A stretch of DNA of 18,206 bases from the NCBI GenBank assembly GCA_013349735.1, contig DUZC01000013.1:1-18206 (forward strand), in the 5' to 3' direction. The stretch comes from Rhodospirillaceae bacterium. Its GTDB lineage: Bacteria > Pseudomonadota > Alphaproteobacteria > Rhodospirillales > Magnetospirillaceae. Below, one piece after another: positions 1 through 7,042 of this stretch. The position numbers were made by a program, and so were the translations under genes. Within the stretch, counting starts at the first letter, position 1. Each line of letters starts with the position of its first letter. Under the pieces are notes generated by a model. The model had not been told where the DNA came from and made no database searches. It was given only the letters and a program-made list of their open reading frames with translations.

Positions 1-1
1 G

Positions 2-199
2 GGCTTTTTTCTTGCCGGGGCGGCCGGTGTTCCGCGCAAAACCGCCGGTTTGGCTCAGGGCCTGGACAGTTTGTGGAAAGAGGTCGCCATGGGGGTCGTC
101 GGCCTGGGCGGAGCGATCGCCGTTTTGGGCGGCGTTCTCTTCGTCTGGCTTATCCTGGCCCGATTGCTTTCAAGGACGGCCTGCTATGAGCCAGATTGA
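2..199 (+). CDS. heme-copper oxidase subunit I, C-terminal fragment (5' end outside window)
   Basis: Frame 2 is open from the window edge to TGA at 197-199 and gives the last 65 residues of a membrane protein. It begins GFFLAGAAGVPRKTAG, a form of the AG-x-x-GVPR loop that follows a late helix in heme-copper oxidase subunit I. One more hydrophobic helix follows (about residues 30-53) and then a short tail. The stop overlaps the start of the CuA subunit at 186, so the two are probably translated together. None of the catalytic histidines or proton-channel residues lie in the window, so oxygen reductase and NO-reductase-type relatives cannot be separated. The small partner subunit suggests a ba3-like (B-type) enzyme. 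That class is inference; membership of the superfamily is fairly secure from the motif plus its neighbour. Confidence 0.72.
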   Translation, partial: GFFLAGAAGVPRKTAGLAQGLDSLWKEVAMGVVGLGGAIAVLGGVLFVWLILARLLSRTACYEPD

Positions 200-668
200 C
201 CGCTATTTAACGGCGATCCTGATCCTGGGGGGGGGCGTTCTGCTGGGCCTCTGGTTGTTGGCAGGGCCGTCAAGGGAACAAGGGTCCGACTTTGAAAGTC
301 TAGGGGCCGATGCGTTTCGTTCGGGACTGCAGCGCATGGTGGCCGAGGGGGAGGGGGGGCTTGTGGTCGATGGCCATCCGCTGATACGGGTCAGGGATGA
401 CGACATTTTTTTGCTGGCCAGGCGCTGGGAATTCTCGCCAGCTATAGAATTGCGCGCCCATCATACCTATCATCTTCATCTGATGGCGGAAGATGTCGTT
501 CATAGCGCGGTCATCGCTGGTAGCGAACGCCTGTTACTGCCGGGCCAACCGCAGAGCATGACGCTCACCACAGCGGCAGCCGGTCAGCTTGCCGTGCAAT
601 GCGCCGAGTTTTGCGGGTTTAGTCACAATCTTATGGCGGCGTTCATCAAAATTTCGGGTGATCCCTGA
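186..668 (+). CDS. small CuA-type cytochrome c oxidase subunit II
   Basis: This 160-residue protein has one N-terminal membrane anchor (residues 8-26) and a periplasmic cupredoxin domain. The full CuA site is visible: His106 in DVVHSAVI, then Cys139, Glu141, Cys143, His147 and Met150 in CAEFCGFSHNLM. It should accept electrons from a c-type cytochrome or cupredoxin and pass them to subunit I in the membrane. Typical subunit II proteins have two helices and more than 250 residues; the one-helix, roughly 160-residue form resembles the ba3-type subunit of Thermus. I chose ATG at 186 because the anchor begins at once, the start overlaps the subunit I stop, and in-frame upstream residues from 12 onward only shadow subunit I. 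The gene contains runs of nine G (227-235) and seven G (353-359). Confidence 0.9.
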   Translation: MSQIDRYLTAILILGGGVLLGLWLLAGPSREQGSDFESLGADAFRSGLQRMVAEGEGGLVVDGHPLIRVRDDDIFLLARRWEFSPAIELRAHHTYHLHLMAEDVVHSAVIAGSERLLLPGQPQSMTLTTAAAGQLAVQCAEFCGFSHNLMAAFIKISGDP

Positions 669-669
669 G

Positions 670-1344
670 ATGCCGGATATTTTTGCCGGGTTTGGTGAAG
701 TGACGGCAGCTTTGATGGCCTTTTTGGCCAGTCACAGCCTGCCGTCCCTTCCTACTGTCCGTCAGAGGTTAATCCAGGTGATTGGATTGCGAGCCTATTT
801 GGTGGTTCATTCGGTGATGGGAACCGCAACCTTGATTTGGCTGGTGGCGGCCAGCCTGCGAGCCCCCTATTTGCTGCTTTGGGGGCCCTATGACGGAACG
901 CGTTGGGTGCCCATACTGGTCATGCCCTTGGCGTTAATCCTCTTGACCGCGGGACTGACCTGGCCGAACCCCTTCTCGTTGGGGATCGGCGCTAAGGGGT
1001 TTGATCCAGCCCGCCCCGGCGTGGTTGCGATTACCCGTCACCCGGTCCTCTGGGCGGCGGCGCTCTGGGCATTTGCCCATCTGATTGCCAATGGAACTTT
1101 GCGGGCTATTTTGCTTTTCGGCGTCTTAGGGGGCTTCAGCCTGATGGGGACCCGAATATTTGACCGCCGGCGCGGCCTGGCTTTGGACAAAAGTTCAAAC
1201 ATTCCCTTTCTGGCCTTGATGCAGGGACGAACCCTCCTGAGGGATTGGCGCGGCTGGGTTTGGCGAATTTTACTTGGGTTGGTGCTTTACGGGCTCTTGC
1301 TGGTTTTGCATGGGCCGGTGATTGGTCGTAGTCTGCTGCCATGA
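670..1344 (+). CDS. NnrU family integral membrane protein
   Basis: A 224-residue, very hydrophobic protein with about six predicted membrane helices. It resembles the NnrU family, distantly related to isoprenylcysteine methyltransferase-like membrane proteins. Visible marks are an FLASHSLPS segment near residue 20, VVHSVMG near residue 46, and a TRHPVLWAAALWAF segment after the middle, followed by a basic DRRR cluster. nnrU was named for its requirement in nitrite/NO reductase expression in Rhodobacter, but its biochemical role is not settled. ATG at 670 follows the CuA subunit stop by one base, and the gene ends in an ATGA overlap with the thioredoxin gene, so the four genes look like one operon. 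An upstream in-frame extension from 589 would run through the conserved CuA coding region and is rejected. Family call good; function here unproven. Confidence 0.8.
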   Translation: MPDIFAGFGEVTAALMAFLASHSLPSLPTVRQRLIQVIGLRAYLVVHSVMGTATLIWLVAASLRAPYLLLWGPYDGTRWVPILVMPLALILLTAGLTWPNPFSLGIGAKGFDPARPGVVAITRHPVLWAAALWAFAHLIANGTLRAILLFGVLGGFSLMGTRIFDRRRGLALDKSSNIPFLALMQGRTLLRDWRGWVWRILLGLVLYGLLLVLHGPVIGRSLLP

Positions 1345-1862
1345 AAATTCGCCTTGGCGTCTTAACTCTTCTGATCTCGGGACTGATTTTTGTCTCACCG
1401 TGCCTAGCCGCGTCCTTTGTTTCCCTGAGCCAGCCGACAAAACTGCCCGAAGTCGCTTTCGGTGATGCCGACGGGCAGTCGGTTCGGCTTGAGATGTTTT
1501 TGGGCAAGGTGGTGCTCCTGGATATTTGGGCGACCTGGTGCGCGCCGTGCCGTGAGGAGTTTCCTCAGTTGGATCGCCTGCAGGGGCGTCTGGCGGGAAG
1601 TGGGCTGGTTATCGTTCCGCTGTCGATTGACCGGGCCGGGCCGGCTCCGGTGAATAAGTTCTATGCAGAAATGAAAATTGAACATCTGCAGAAATATTTT
1701 GATCCGAAGGCAAGCATTGCGCAGAGTTTGACTTTGCGCGGGGTGCCGACAACGCTGCTGCTGGATCGGCAAGGTCGCGAAGTCGCCCGCGTCGAAGGAA
1801 TGGTTGATTGGGACAGTCCCGAGGTTGACGCCCTGATTAAGCGAATATTGTCTGAAAAATAG
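1341..1862 (+). CDS. TlpA/ResA-like periplasmic thiol-disulfide oxidoreductase
   Basis: A 173-residue thioredoxin-fold protein. It has an N-terminal export signal (residues 2-24, basic start then hydrophobic core, ending PCLAAS), a WATWCAPC active site (Cys67 and Cys70), and the cis-proline loop GVPTTLLLD (Pro136). TlpA-like proteins keep periplasmic cysteines reduced. In Bradyrhizobium, TlpA reduces the copper chaperone ScoI and the CuA cysteines of CoxB. Lying three genes after a CuA subunit, this one is a natural candidate for CuA-site maturation; that is inference. The signal may be cleaved or kept as an anchor. Cys21 is preceded by proline, a poor lipobox, so a lipoprotein is unlikely. 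The start overlaps the NnrU stop as ATGA. An alternative role is cytochrome c maturation (CcmG/ResA), but no ccm genes are nearby. Confidence 0.88.
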   Translation: MKIRLGVLTLLISGLIFVSPCLAASFVSLSQPTKLPEVAFGDADGQSVRLEMFLGKVVLLDIWATWCAPCREEFPQLDRLQGRLAGSGLVIVPLSIDRAGPAPVNKFYAEMKIEHLQKYFDPKASIAQSLTLRGVPTTLLLDRQGREVARVEGMVDWDSPEVDALIKRILSEK

Positions 1863-1893
1863 TGAAGAAGGGGATGGCACTGGTTCGCAATCC

Positions 1894-1923
1894 TTGACGC
1901 GCTATGGCGGGGAATGCTTTATC
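1894..1923 (+). promoter_or_regulatory. possible sigma-70-like promoter before ubiT
   Basis: TTGACG at 1894-1899 and TTTATC at 1918-1923 are 18 bases apart, in the gap after the thioredoxin gene. If used, transcription would begin close to 1930 and favour the ubiT start at 1953. I see no clear FNR box (TTGAT-N4-ATCAA) here, although ubiTUV genes are under FNR control in some bacteria. A match of this quality arises easily by chance, and the genes could instead be read from further upstream. Confidence 0.25.
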
Positions 1924-1952
1924 TCGGATTGTCCCAAGGGAGTGTTTTGCGC

Positions 1953-2636
1953 ATGCTGTCCGACTCAACGGAACAGGTTTCACGCCCTGTCGATCCGCCA
2001 TTCTCTCCAGTCCTGCTGGCCGGATTGCTGCTGGCTCCGGTGCCGCCGCGTCTGCTTCAGCCTTTGTTTGACGGAATCCTGACGGTCGTCCGTAGACGTC
2101 ATCCGGATATTCTTGAACGTTTGGCGGCTTATCCGGACGCGGTTATCGGTATTGATCCGGTCGATCTTCCCTTTGTTCTGGTTCTCGAGCCCTGGCCGGA
2201 GAGTCCGCATCTCGAGGTGCGGCGCGATTTTTCCGGACTGAGCCCCTCAGCCATCATCCGTGGCCCACTGGCGATGTTGTTCGCTCTGGCCGAAGGTCGG
2301 ATTGATGGTGATTCGGCGTTCTTTTCCAGGCAACTGGTCTTTGAAGGCGATACCGAAGTGGTGCTGGCCTTGCGCAATGCCATTGATGGCGCCGGGATAG
2401 ATCTGCAGGCTGATTTTGCTACGACTCTGGGGCCTTTGGCGCGCCCTCTGATGCAGGCGGTGGATTTTGGCGGCCGGGTCTTCAATCGGATCGCTGACGA
2501 TATGGAAACCATCCGGGTCGCCTTGCTGGGGCCTGCCCTCCGCGGTGCCGTCGCGCAATCCTCCCGGCTCGAGGAGGTTGAGAATGAGCTGGCCGAGATG
2601 CGGCGGACATTGCGGGCCCGGGAGAAACGGGGATGA
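1953..2636 (+). CDS. ubiT: UbiT, SCP2-domain lipid-binding factor for O2-independent ubiquinone synthesis
   Basis: A 227-residue protein with an SCP2 sterol-carrier-like domain. The segment RGPLAMLFALAEGRID followed by LVFEGDTEVVLALRNAIDG matches the UbiT/YhbT pattern. In E. coli, UbiT is needed with UbiU and UbiV to make ubiquinone without oxygen and is thought to bind hydrophobic biosynthetic intermediates. The N-terminal part has a proline-rich hydrophobic stretch (about residues 15-45). The last 25-30 residues form a charged, coiled-coil-like helix (SRLEEVENELAEMRRTL), and overall the protein is longer than the E. coli one (about 174). I prefer ATG at 1953, which has AGGGAG upstream; an ATG at 1914 would add 13 residues. 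The gene overlaps ubiU by ATGA, which strongly supports the assignment. Confidence 0.87.
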   Translation: MLSDSTEQVSRPVDPPFSPVLLAGLLLAPVPPRLLQPLFDGILTVVRRRHPDILERLAAYPDAVIGIDPVDLPFVLVLEPWPESPHLEVRRDFSGLSPSAIIRGPLAMLFALAEGRIDGDSAFFSRQLVFEGDTEVVLALRNAIDGAGIDLQADFATTLGPLARPLMQAVDFGGRVFNRIADDMETIRVALLGPALRGAVAQSSRLEEVENELAEMRRTLRAREKRG

Positions 2637-3625
2637 CGGTGCCGTCGGTCGAACTCATCTGTCCGGCAGGGACACCGGCGGCATTGCAGGCGGCGGTGGA
2701 TGCCGGTGCCGATGCCGTTTATCTGGGGTTCCGTGATGAGACCAATGCACGGAATTTCCCTGGGCTTAATTTCAGTCGGCCAGAGCTTGCGGCCGGCATT
2801 GCCTATGCCCATGCGCGCGGGGCTAAAGTCCTGGTGGCGATCAATACCTTTCCGCGGGCAGGCAAGCCGGAAATTTGGCATCGCGCGGTTGATGACGCTG
2901 CAAAACTGGGCGCGGATGCGGTCATTTTGGCGGATATTGGCTTATGCGATTATGCCAGGCGGACCCATCCGGACTTGCGTCTCCATTTGTCGGTGCAGGC
3001 TTCGGCCTCCTCGGCTGAGGCCATCAAATTTTATCATCAGGCCTTTGGGATCCGCCGCGCGGTCCTGCCCCGTGTGCTGACCGTACCCGAAATTGCCGCC
3101 CTCTGTGCCGATGTCCCGATCGAGATGGAGGTCTTCGTCTTTGGCGGGCTGTGCGTCATGGCAGAGGGGCGTTGCTCCCTGTCGTCCTATGCCACCGGTC
3201 ATTCGCCAAATATCGACGGGGCCTGTTCGCCAGCCAGCCATGTGCGTTATGTCGAAAAAGGCAGCAAGGTTGTCAGTCAGTTGGGCGATTTTACCATCAA
3301 TAGCTTTGGGCAGGGCGAGGCAGCGGGCTATCCTACTTTGTGTAAGGGGCGTTTCTCGGCTAATGGCAAACTGAGCTATCTCTTCGAGGAACCGACATCG
3401 CTTAACACCCTGGAAATTCTGCCAGACCTGATCGGGGCCGGGGTCACTGCCTTCAAAATCGAAGGTCGCCAGCGTGGCCGCGCCTATGTGGGAAGCGTCG
3501 TGAGCGCCTTCCGTCAAGCCGTAGATGCCATCTTAAAGGGTGAAAAGCTGCCGGTAATGACTTTGGAAGATGTCACTGAAGGTGGGCGTCAGACGGCTGG
3601 CGCCTATCAGCGGAGTTGGCGATGA
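2633..3625 (+). CDS. ubiU: UbiU, 4Fe-4S U32-family subunit of the O2-independent ubiquinone hydroxylase system
   Basis: A 330-residue U32 'peptidase' family protein, beginning with the typical ELICPAGTPAALQAAVDAGA segment. Four cysteines at 174, 181, 198 and 237 (GGLCVMAEGRC, DGACSP, TLCKGR) correspond to E. coli UbiU Cys169, 176, 193 and 232 with identical spacing, so the 4Fe-4S site is intact. UbiU works with UbiV in oxygen-independent hydroxylation of the ubiquinone ring, probably in the cytoplasm with the Ubi complex. The QxSxxxSSAEAIKFY segment (about 122-135) and the KIEGRQRG motif near the end are also typical of the family. The start overlaps the ubiT stop and the stop overlaps the ubiV start (ATGA at 3622). 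It is full length, and confidence is high because sequence and context agree. Confidence 0.95.
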   Translation: MTVPSVELICPAGTPAALQAAVDAGADAVYLGFRDETNARNFPGLNFSRPELAAGIAYAHARGAKVLVAINTFPRAGKPEIWHRAVDDAAKLGADAVILADIGLCDYARRTHPDLRLHLSVQASASSAEAIKFYHQAFGIRRAVLPRVLTVPEIAALCADVPIEMEVFVFGGLCVMAEGRCSLSSYATGHSPNIDGACSPASHVRYVEKGSKVVSQLGDFTINSFGQGEAAGYPTLCKGRFSANGKLSYLFEEPTSLNTLEILPDLIGAGVTAFKIEGRQRGRAYVGSVVSAFRQAVDAILKGEKLPVMTLEDVTEGGRQTAGAYQRSWR

Positions 3626-4545
3626 CGGACGTCGGGCCGAACTTGGCGAAACTTAGCCTGGGACCACTTCTTTTCAATTGGCCGGCCGAACAGATTCGGG
3701 ATTTTTATTTCAGGATGGCCGAGGAAGGGCCCTTTGACACCGTCCATCTGGGCGAGGTGGTTTGCTCCAAGCGGGAGCCGTTCTTTGCCAAATTTATCCC
3801 GGAGGTCATGGATCGCTTGACCACCTCGGGGAAAGAGGTGGTGATTTCCTCGCTGGCTTTGGTCATGGCGGAAAAGGAACGCCAAGGGGTTCGGGCCTTG
3901 GCTGAAGCGGATTTCGTTGTCGAGGCGAATGACATCTCGGCTGCTTTGGCTTTGGTGGGGCGGCCATTTCATGTTGGCCCCTTTGTCAATGTCTATAACG
4001 AAGGCACTCTGGTCTATCTGAGCGGGATGGGTATGAAGAGGGTTTGTCTGCCGGCGGAATTGTCCGGAGCGACTCTTGCCATTCTGGCGGCGCAGAAAAG
4101 CTGTGAAATTGAAGTTCAGGCTTTTGGGCGGTTGCCTTTGGCCGTTTCAGCCCGCTGCTATCATGCGCGTCTGCATGATTTGCATAAGGATGGATGTCAA
4201 TATGTCTGTGCCGAAGACGCCGATGGTTTGGCGGTGGATACCATGGATGGTAAGCCGTTCCTGGCCATTAATGGAACCCAGACCATGTCCGAGCGCTATG
4301 TCAATCTGCTGGGCCAGGTCCGTTCGCTTGGACAGGCTGGAGTCAGTCGTTTTCGCCTATGGCCGCATCATTGCGACATGGTCGCGGTCGGGCGGTTGTT
4401 TCGTAATGTGTTGGATGGGCAGTTGGACGCTAAGGCCGCCAATCGGCAATTGGCTGAACTGGTTCCCGATGCGGCTTTCAGCAACGGTTATATTCATGGG
4501 TTGGAAGGTCATCGTCTGATCGATGATGATCTTTTGATTGCTTAG
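3622..4545 (+). CDS. ubiV: UbiV, 4Fe-4S U32-family partner of UbiU
   Basis: A 307-residue short U32 protein. Cysteines at 179, 192 and 196 (SARCYHARLHDL then GCQYVC) match E. coli UbiV Cys180, 193 and 197 in spacing; the fourth is Cys48 in GEVVCSKREPFF, a motif shared by UbiV proteins. UbiV binds UbiU, and both carry 4Fe-4S clusters needed for O2-independent ring hydroxylation in ubiquinone synthesis. I take ATG at 3622, inside the ATGA overlap with ubiU, over the TTG two codons earlier. The downstream glycosyltransferase begins only 15-42 bases after the stop and no terminator is visible, so readthrough is possible even though that gene belongs to another process. Confidence 0.94.
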   Translation: MTDVGPNLAKLSLGPLLFNWPAEQIRDFYFRMAEEGPFDTVHLGEVVCSKREPFFAKFIPEVMDRLTTSGKEVVISSLALVMAEKERQGVRALAEADFVVEANDISAALALVGRPFHVGPFVNVYNEGTLVYLSGMGMKRVCLPAELSGATLAILAAQKSCEIEVQAFGRLPLAVSARCYHARLHDLHKDGCQYVCAEDADGLAVDTMDGKPFLAINGTQTMSERYVNLLGQVRSLGQAGVSRFRLWPHHCDMVAVGRLFRNVLDGQLDAKAANRQLAELVPDAAFSNGYIHGLEGHRLIDDDLLIA

Positions 4546-4560
4546 GCAGGCTTTCGGGCC

Positions 4561-5856
4561 GTGAGCATGGTTAGAGATCAAGGCGTGATGCCCACCCGAC
4601 CGCTCCATGTGGCGATTGATGCCCGGGCGGCTAACGGCCTTTCCGGTGGCGTTGGGGAGTTGACGCTTGGCTATGCCAAAGCGCTCAATCTGTTTGATCC
4701 TGACAAGTTCATTTTTAGCCTTTGCGTAACCAGCGACATCAATCAGGAAATGTTGCGCGAACTGGTGCCTCGTGGAACCCGGTTTGTTCAGGTCGATACT
4801 GATCAAGAAAAAAGAATCGATGTCGATTTGCAGCTTTGGGCGAATGACGCCATTAAAGCCAGCTATGGCATGAAAGACGGCTGGTGTTCGGCCAGATTGA
4901 ATGCCCTCGATTCAACCGATTTATTCAATTCCCATCAGTTTGACGTTTTTCACGGGCTTTTGCAGTTTTCACTGCTTCATGACGTGCCCATGATCTATCA
5001 CCCACATGATCTGCAACATCTTCATTTTCCTGAATATTTTTCAAAGGAAGAATCCCAGGCCAGAGAGTTGATGTATCAATTATTCTGTCGGCGCGCGTCA
5101 ATTATTAGTGTTGCGTCAAGGTGGATAAAAAACGACATTGAAAAGCAGTATAATGTTAATGAAAACAAAATATATTCTGTTCCGTGGGTCTCAACAGCAG
5201 AAAAAATATATAACAGTTCATCGTCGGCAATTAAGGATGTGTGCGATAAATATATGATCTCTGCTGGAGATTTTATTATATATCCCGCGCAAACCTGGAA
5301 GCACAAAAACCATTTAGGCCTGTTTCAAGCTCTGGCTTTGTTGCAGCGCGAAGGTGGGCCGGTGCCAAGCTTGGTCCTTACTGGGTTTGTAAACGAGCAA
5401 GGTCATGATTTACTTGATGCAGTTGTTCAGCTTGGATTATCCGATAAAGTAAAATTTCTTGGTTATGTCTCCCGTAATGAATTATCGCTTCTTTATCAGT
5501 TAGCGCGTTGTACTGTCATTCCAACTAAGTTTGAAGCTGGGAGTTTGCCGATTTTTGATGCCTTCACTCTAGGATGTCCAGTAGCCTGTTCCAATGTGAC
5601 ATCCTTGCCTGACCAGGCCGATGGAGGCGCATTATTATTTAATCCGGATGATATTGCTGAGATGGCCAGCGTCATTCGTCGTCTGTGGACAGACGTTAAT
5701 TTGCGTTGCCGGTTGATCCGTCGCGGGAATGAAGTGGTGGCTCGCCTATCCTGGGACGCTGTAGTGCAAAATTACGGGGTGCTTTACCGGCTCGCAAGAG
5801 GCGAAATGTTGTCAGAGTCAGAACTCGCTGGTTTTGCGGCTCGTTTTGTCTATTGA
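4561..5856 (+). CDS. GT4-like glycosyltransferase
   Basis: A protein of up to 431 residues with a GT-B layout. The N-terminal domain starts PLHVAIDARAANGLSGGVGE and has a PHDLQH segment near 148-153. The C-terminal nucleotide-sugar domain has YPAQTWKHKNHLGLFQAL (about 241-258), FLGYVSRNELSLLY (about 299-312) and EAGSLPIFDAFTLGCPV (325-341), the place of the family's E-x7-E motif, here with Asp in the second acidic position. It probably transfers a sugar from a nucleotide donor to a lipid-linked or protein-linked glycan at the inner membrane; the sugar cannot be named. Start options are GTG 4561, ATG 4567 and ATG 4588; the last has AAGG five bases upstream and is attractive. From about 5040 to 5300 the gene is much more AT-rich than its surroundings and uses codons such as ATA, suggesting foreign origin. 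Confidence 0.85.
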   Translation: MSMVRDQGVMPTRPLHVAIDARAANGLSGGVGELTLGYAKALNLFDPDKFIFSLCVTSDINQEMLRELVPRGTRFVQVDTDQEKRIDVDLQLWANDAIKASYGMKDGWCSARLNALDSTDLFNSHQFDVFHGLLQFSLLHDVPMIYHPHDLQHLHFPEYFSKEESQARELMYQLFCRRASIISVASRWIKNDIEKQYNVNENKIYSVPWVSTAEKIYNSSSSAIKDVCDKYMISAGDFIIYPAQTWKHKNHLGLFQALALLQREGGPVPSLVLTGFVNEQGHDLLDAVVQLGLSDKVKFLGYVSRNELSLLYQLARCTVIPTKFEAGSLPIFDAFTLGCPVACSNVTSLPDQADGGALLFNPDDIAEMASVIRRLWTDVNLRCRLIRRGNEVVARLSWDAVVQNYGVLYRLARGEMLSESELAGFAARFVY

Positions 5857-5887
5857 TGGATGTTTTAATTATGATGATCGCTGGATC

Positions 5888-5914
5888 CATTAAAAATTGT
5901 TGCATTAAAAAATT
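5888..5914. repeat. short direct repeat CATTAAAAATT / CATTAAAAAATT
   Basis: Two nearly identical AT-rich words, CATTAAAAATT at 5888-5898 and CATTAAAAAATT at 5903-5914, lie 15 bases apart directly before the aminotransferase start. The second copy takes the place where a Shine-Dalgarno sequence would be expected. They could be a binding site, a promoter-proximal AT element, or chance in an AT-rich gap. Confidence 0.4.
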
Positions 5915-7030
5915 ATGACTCAAGATAATATTCCGCTGGCACTTCCAGATCTTCTTGGAAATGAAGAGGCTTATGTTTGTGAAGCTATAAAAAGTACTAT
6001 GATTTCTTCGTCAGGTCGGTTTGTTAGACAGTTTGAACAAGACTTTTCAAGTCTCTGCGGTTGCAATTCAGCCATTGGCGTTTCTAATGGCACCGTCGCT
6101 TTGCATTTGGCATTGCTTGGGCTCAATGTTGGTCCTGGTGATGAGGTTATCGTACCTTCACTTACTTATGTCGCTACAGCGAATGCTGTAAAATATGTAG
6201 GCGCAGAGCCAGTATTCGTCGATATCGATACCGATAATTGGTGTATCGATCCAAGGCGGCTTGCTTTGGCCTTGACCTCCCGAACCAAGGGCATAATTGC
6301 TGTCCATCTTTACGGTCATCCTGCGGACATGGATGAAATCAACAAGTTTGCTGAAGAACACGATTTGTGGGTGGTTGAAGATGCAGCCGAAGCGCATACA
6401 GCCCTTTACAAAGGAAGGCCTGTGGGCGGCCTTGGCCAAGCGGCAACGTTTTCTTTTTATGGCAACAAAATCTTGACCAGCGGCGAAGGCGGTGCCGTGA
6501 CCACATCCGATCGTGAATTAGAAAGTCGAATGAGGTTGCTGGGAGGGCAAGGGATGTCATTAACCCAGCGGTATTATTTTCCGGTTACCGGGTACAATTT
6601 TCGTTTGAGCAATATCGCCTGCGCGTTCTTATGTGCTCAGTTAGAGCGGGCTGATACCATCGTTAAAACCAGGCGACGCATTTTTGGTTGGTATCAGGAG
6701 CGCTTGAATGGGATCCCCGGCATTGGATTGCAACCGGTTTGTCATTGGGCGACACCTGCCCCTTGGCTTTTTTGTATCACGGTTGCAGCCGATCACTATG
6801 GCCATGATCGCAATCATTTGATGACGCATCTGGCCGACAAAGGAATTGAGACGCGACCGTTCTTTAGGCCGCTGCATGAAATGCCCCCTTTCTGTGACCA
6901 AGGACGCAAGGTCGAGCTTCCCGTCACCGTCGCCGTTTCCAAGGCGGGGGTTTGCCTTCCCTGTTACACAACGTTAGGCGAGTCGAGCGTCGACCGGATC
7001 ACCGAAATTATCAAAGCATATCATTCCTAA
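5915..7030 (+). CDS. DegT/DnrJ/EryC1 sugar aminotransferase, GDP-perosamine synthase-like
   Basis: A full-length 371-residue PLP-dependent fold-type I aminotransferase. Visible are SNGTVALHLAL (about 57-67), PSLTYVATANAV (81-92), the acidic EDAAEAH segment (155-161) and SFYGNKILTSGEGGAV, with Lys185 as the PLP-binding lysine. The FPVTGYNFRLSNI and GIETRPFFRPLHEMPPF segments resemble GDP-perosamine synthases, which transfer an amino group from glutamate to GDP-4-keto-6-deoxymannose. Related enzymes act on other 4-keto sugars, so the substrate is inferred. Its product would be an amino sugar for a surface glycan such as O-antigen or a glycosylated pilin or flagellin. No 4,6-dehydratase is in the window. 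There is no good ribosome-binding site before ATG 5915; the preceding bases are almost all A and T. Confidence 0.9.
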   Translation: MTQDNIPLALPDLLGNEEAYVCEAIKSTMISSSGRFVRQFEQDFSSLCGCNSAIGVSNGTVALHLALLGLNVGPGDEVIVPSLTYVATANAVKYVGAEPVFVDIDTDNWCIDPRRLALALTSRTKGIIAVHLYGHPADMDEINKFAEEHDLWVVEDAAEAHTALYKGRPVGGLGQAATFSFYGNKILTSGEGGAVTTSDRELESRMRLLGGQGMSLTQRYYFPVTGYNFRLSNIACAFLCAQLERADTIVKTRRRIFGWYQERLNGIPGIGLQPVCHWATPAPWLFCITVAADHYGHDRNHLMTHLADKGIETRPFFRPLHEMPPFCDQGRKVELPVTVAVSKAGVCLPCYTTLGESSVDRITEIIKAYHS

Positions 7031-7042
7031 GGCCAAATTTTG
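7029..7042 (+). promoter_or_regulatory. ribosome-binding site overlapping the aminotransferase stop, supporting a TTG start
   Basis: AAGG at 7029-7032 overlaps the TAA stop of the aminotransferase and lies seven bases before TTG at 7040. This supports TTG 7040 as the acyltransferase start, with the two genes translationally coupled. The first in-frame ATG, at 7127, lacks a good site and would remove 29 residues. Confidence 0.5.

Noticed and set aside
12..185. N-terminal extension of the CuA subunit from ATG-like start at 12
   Set aside because: The bases encode the conserved subunit I tail in another frame; the extension looks like a shadow and the membrane anchor begins at 186.
589..669. 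Upstream start for the NnrU-family gene
   Set aside because: It would read through the conserved CuA motif region of the preceding gene; ATG 670 directly follows that gene's stop.
1136..1507. Minus-strand open frame of 123 codons
   Set aside because: Lies across the end of the NnrU gene and the start of the thioredoxin gene, has no recognisable domain and reads as low-complexity basic sequence.
2129..2881. Minus-strand open frame of 250 codons
   Set aside because: Antisense to conserved ubiT and ubiU; Arg/Ser/Pro-rich composition typical of shadow frames in GC-rich DNA.
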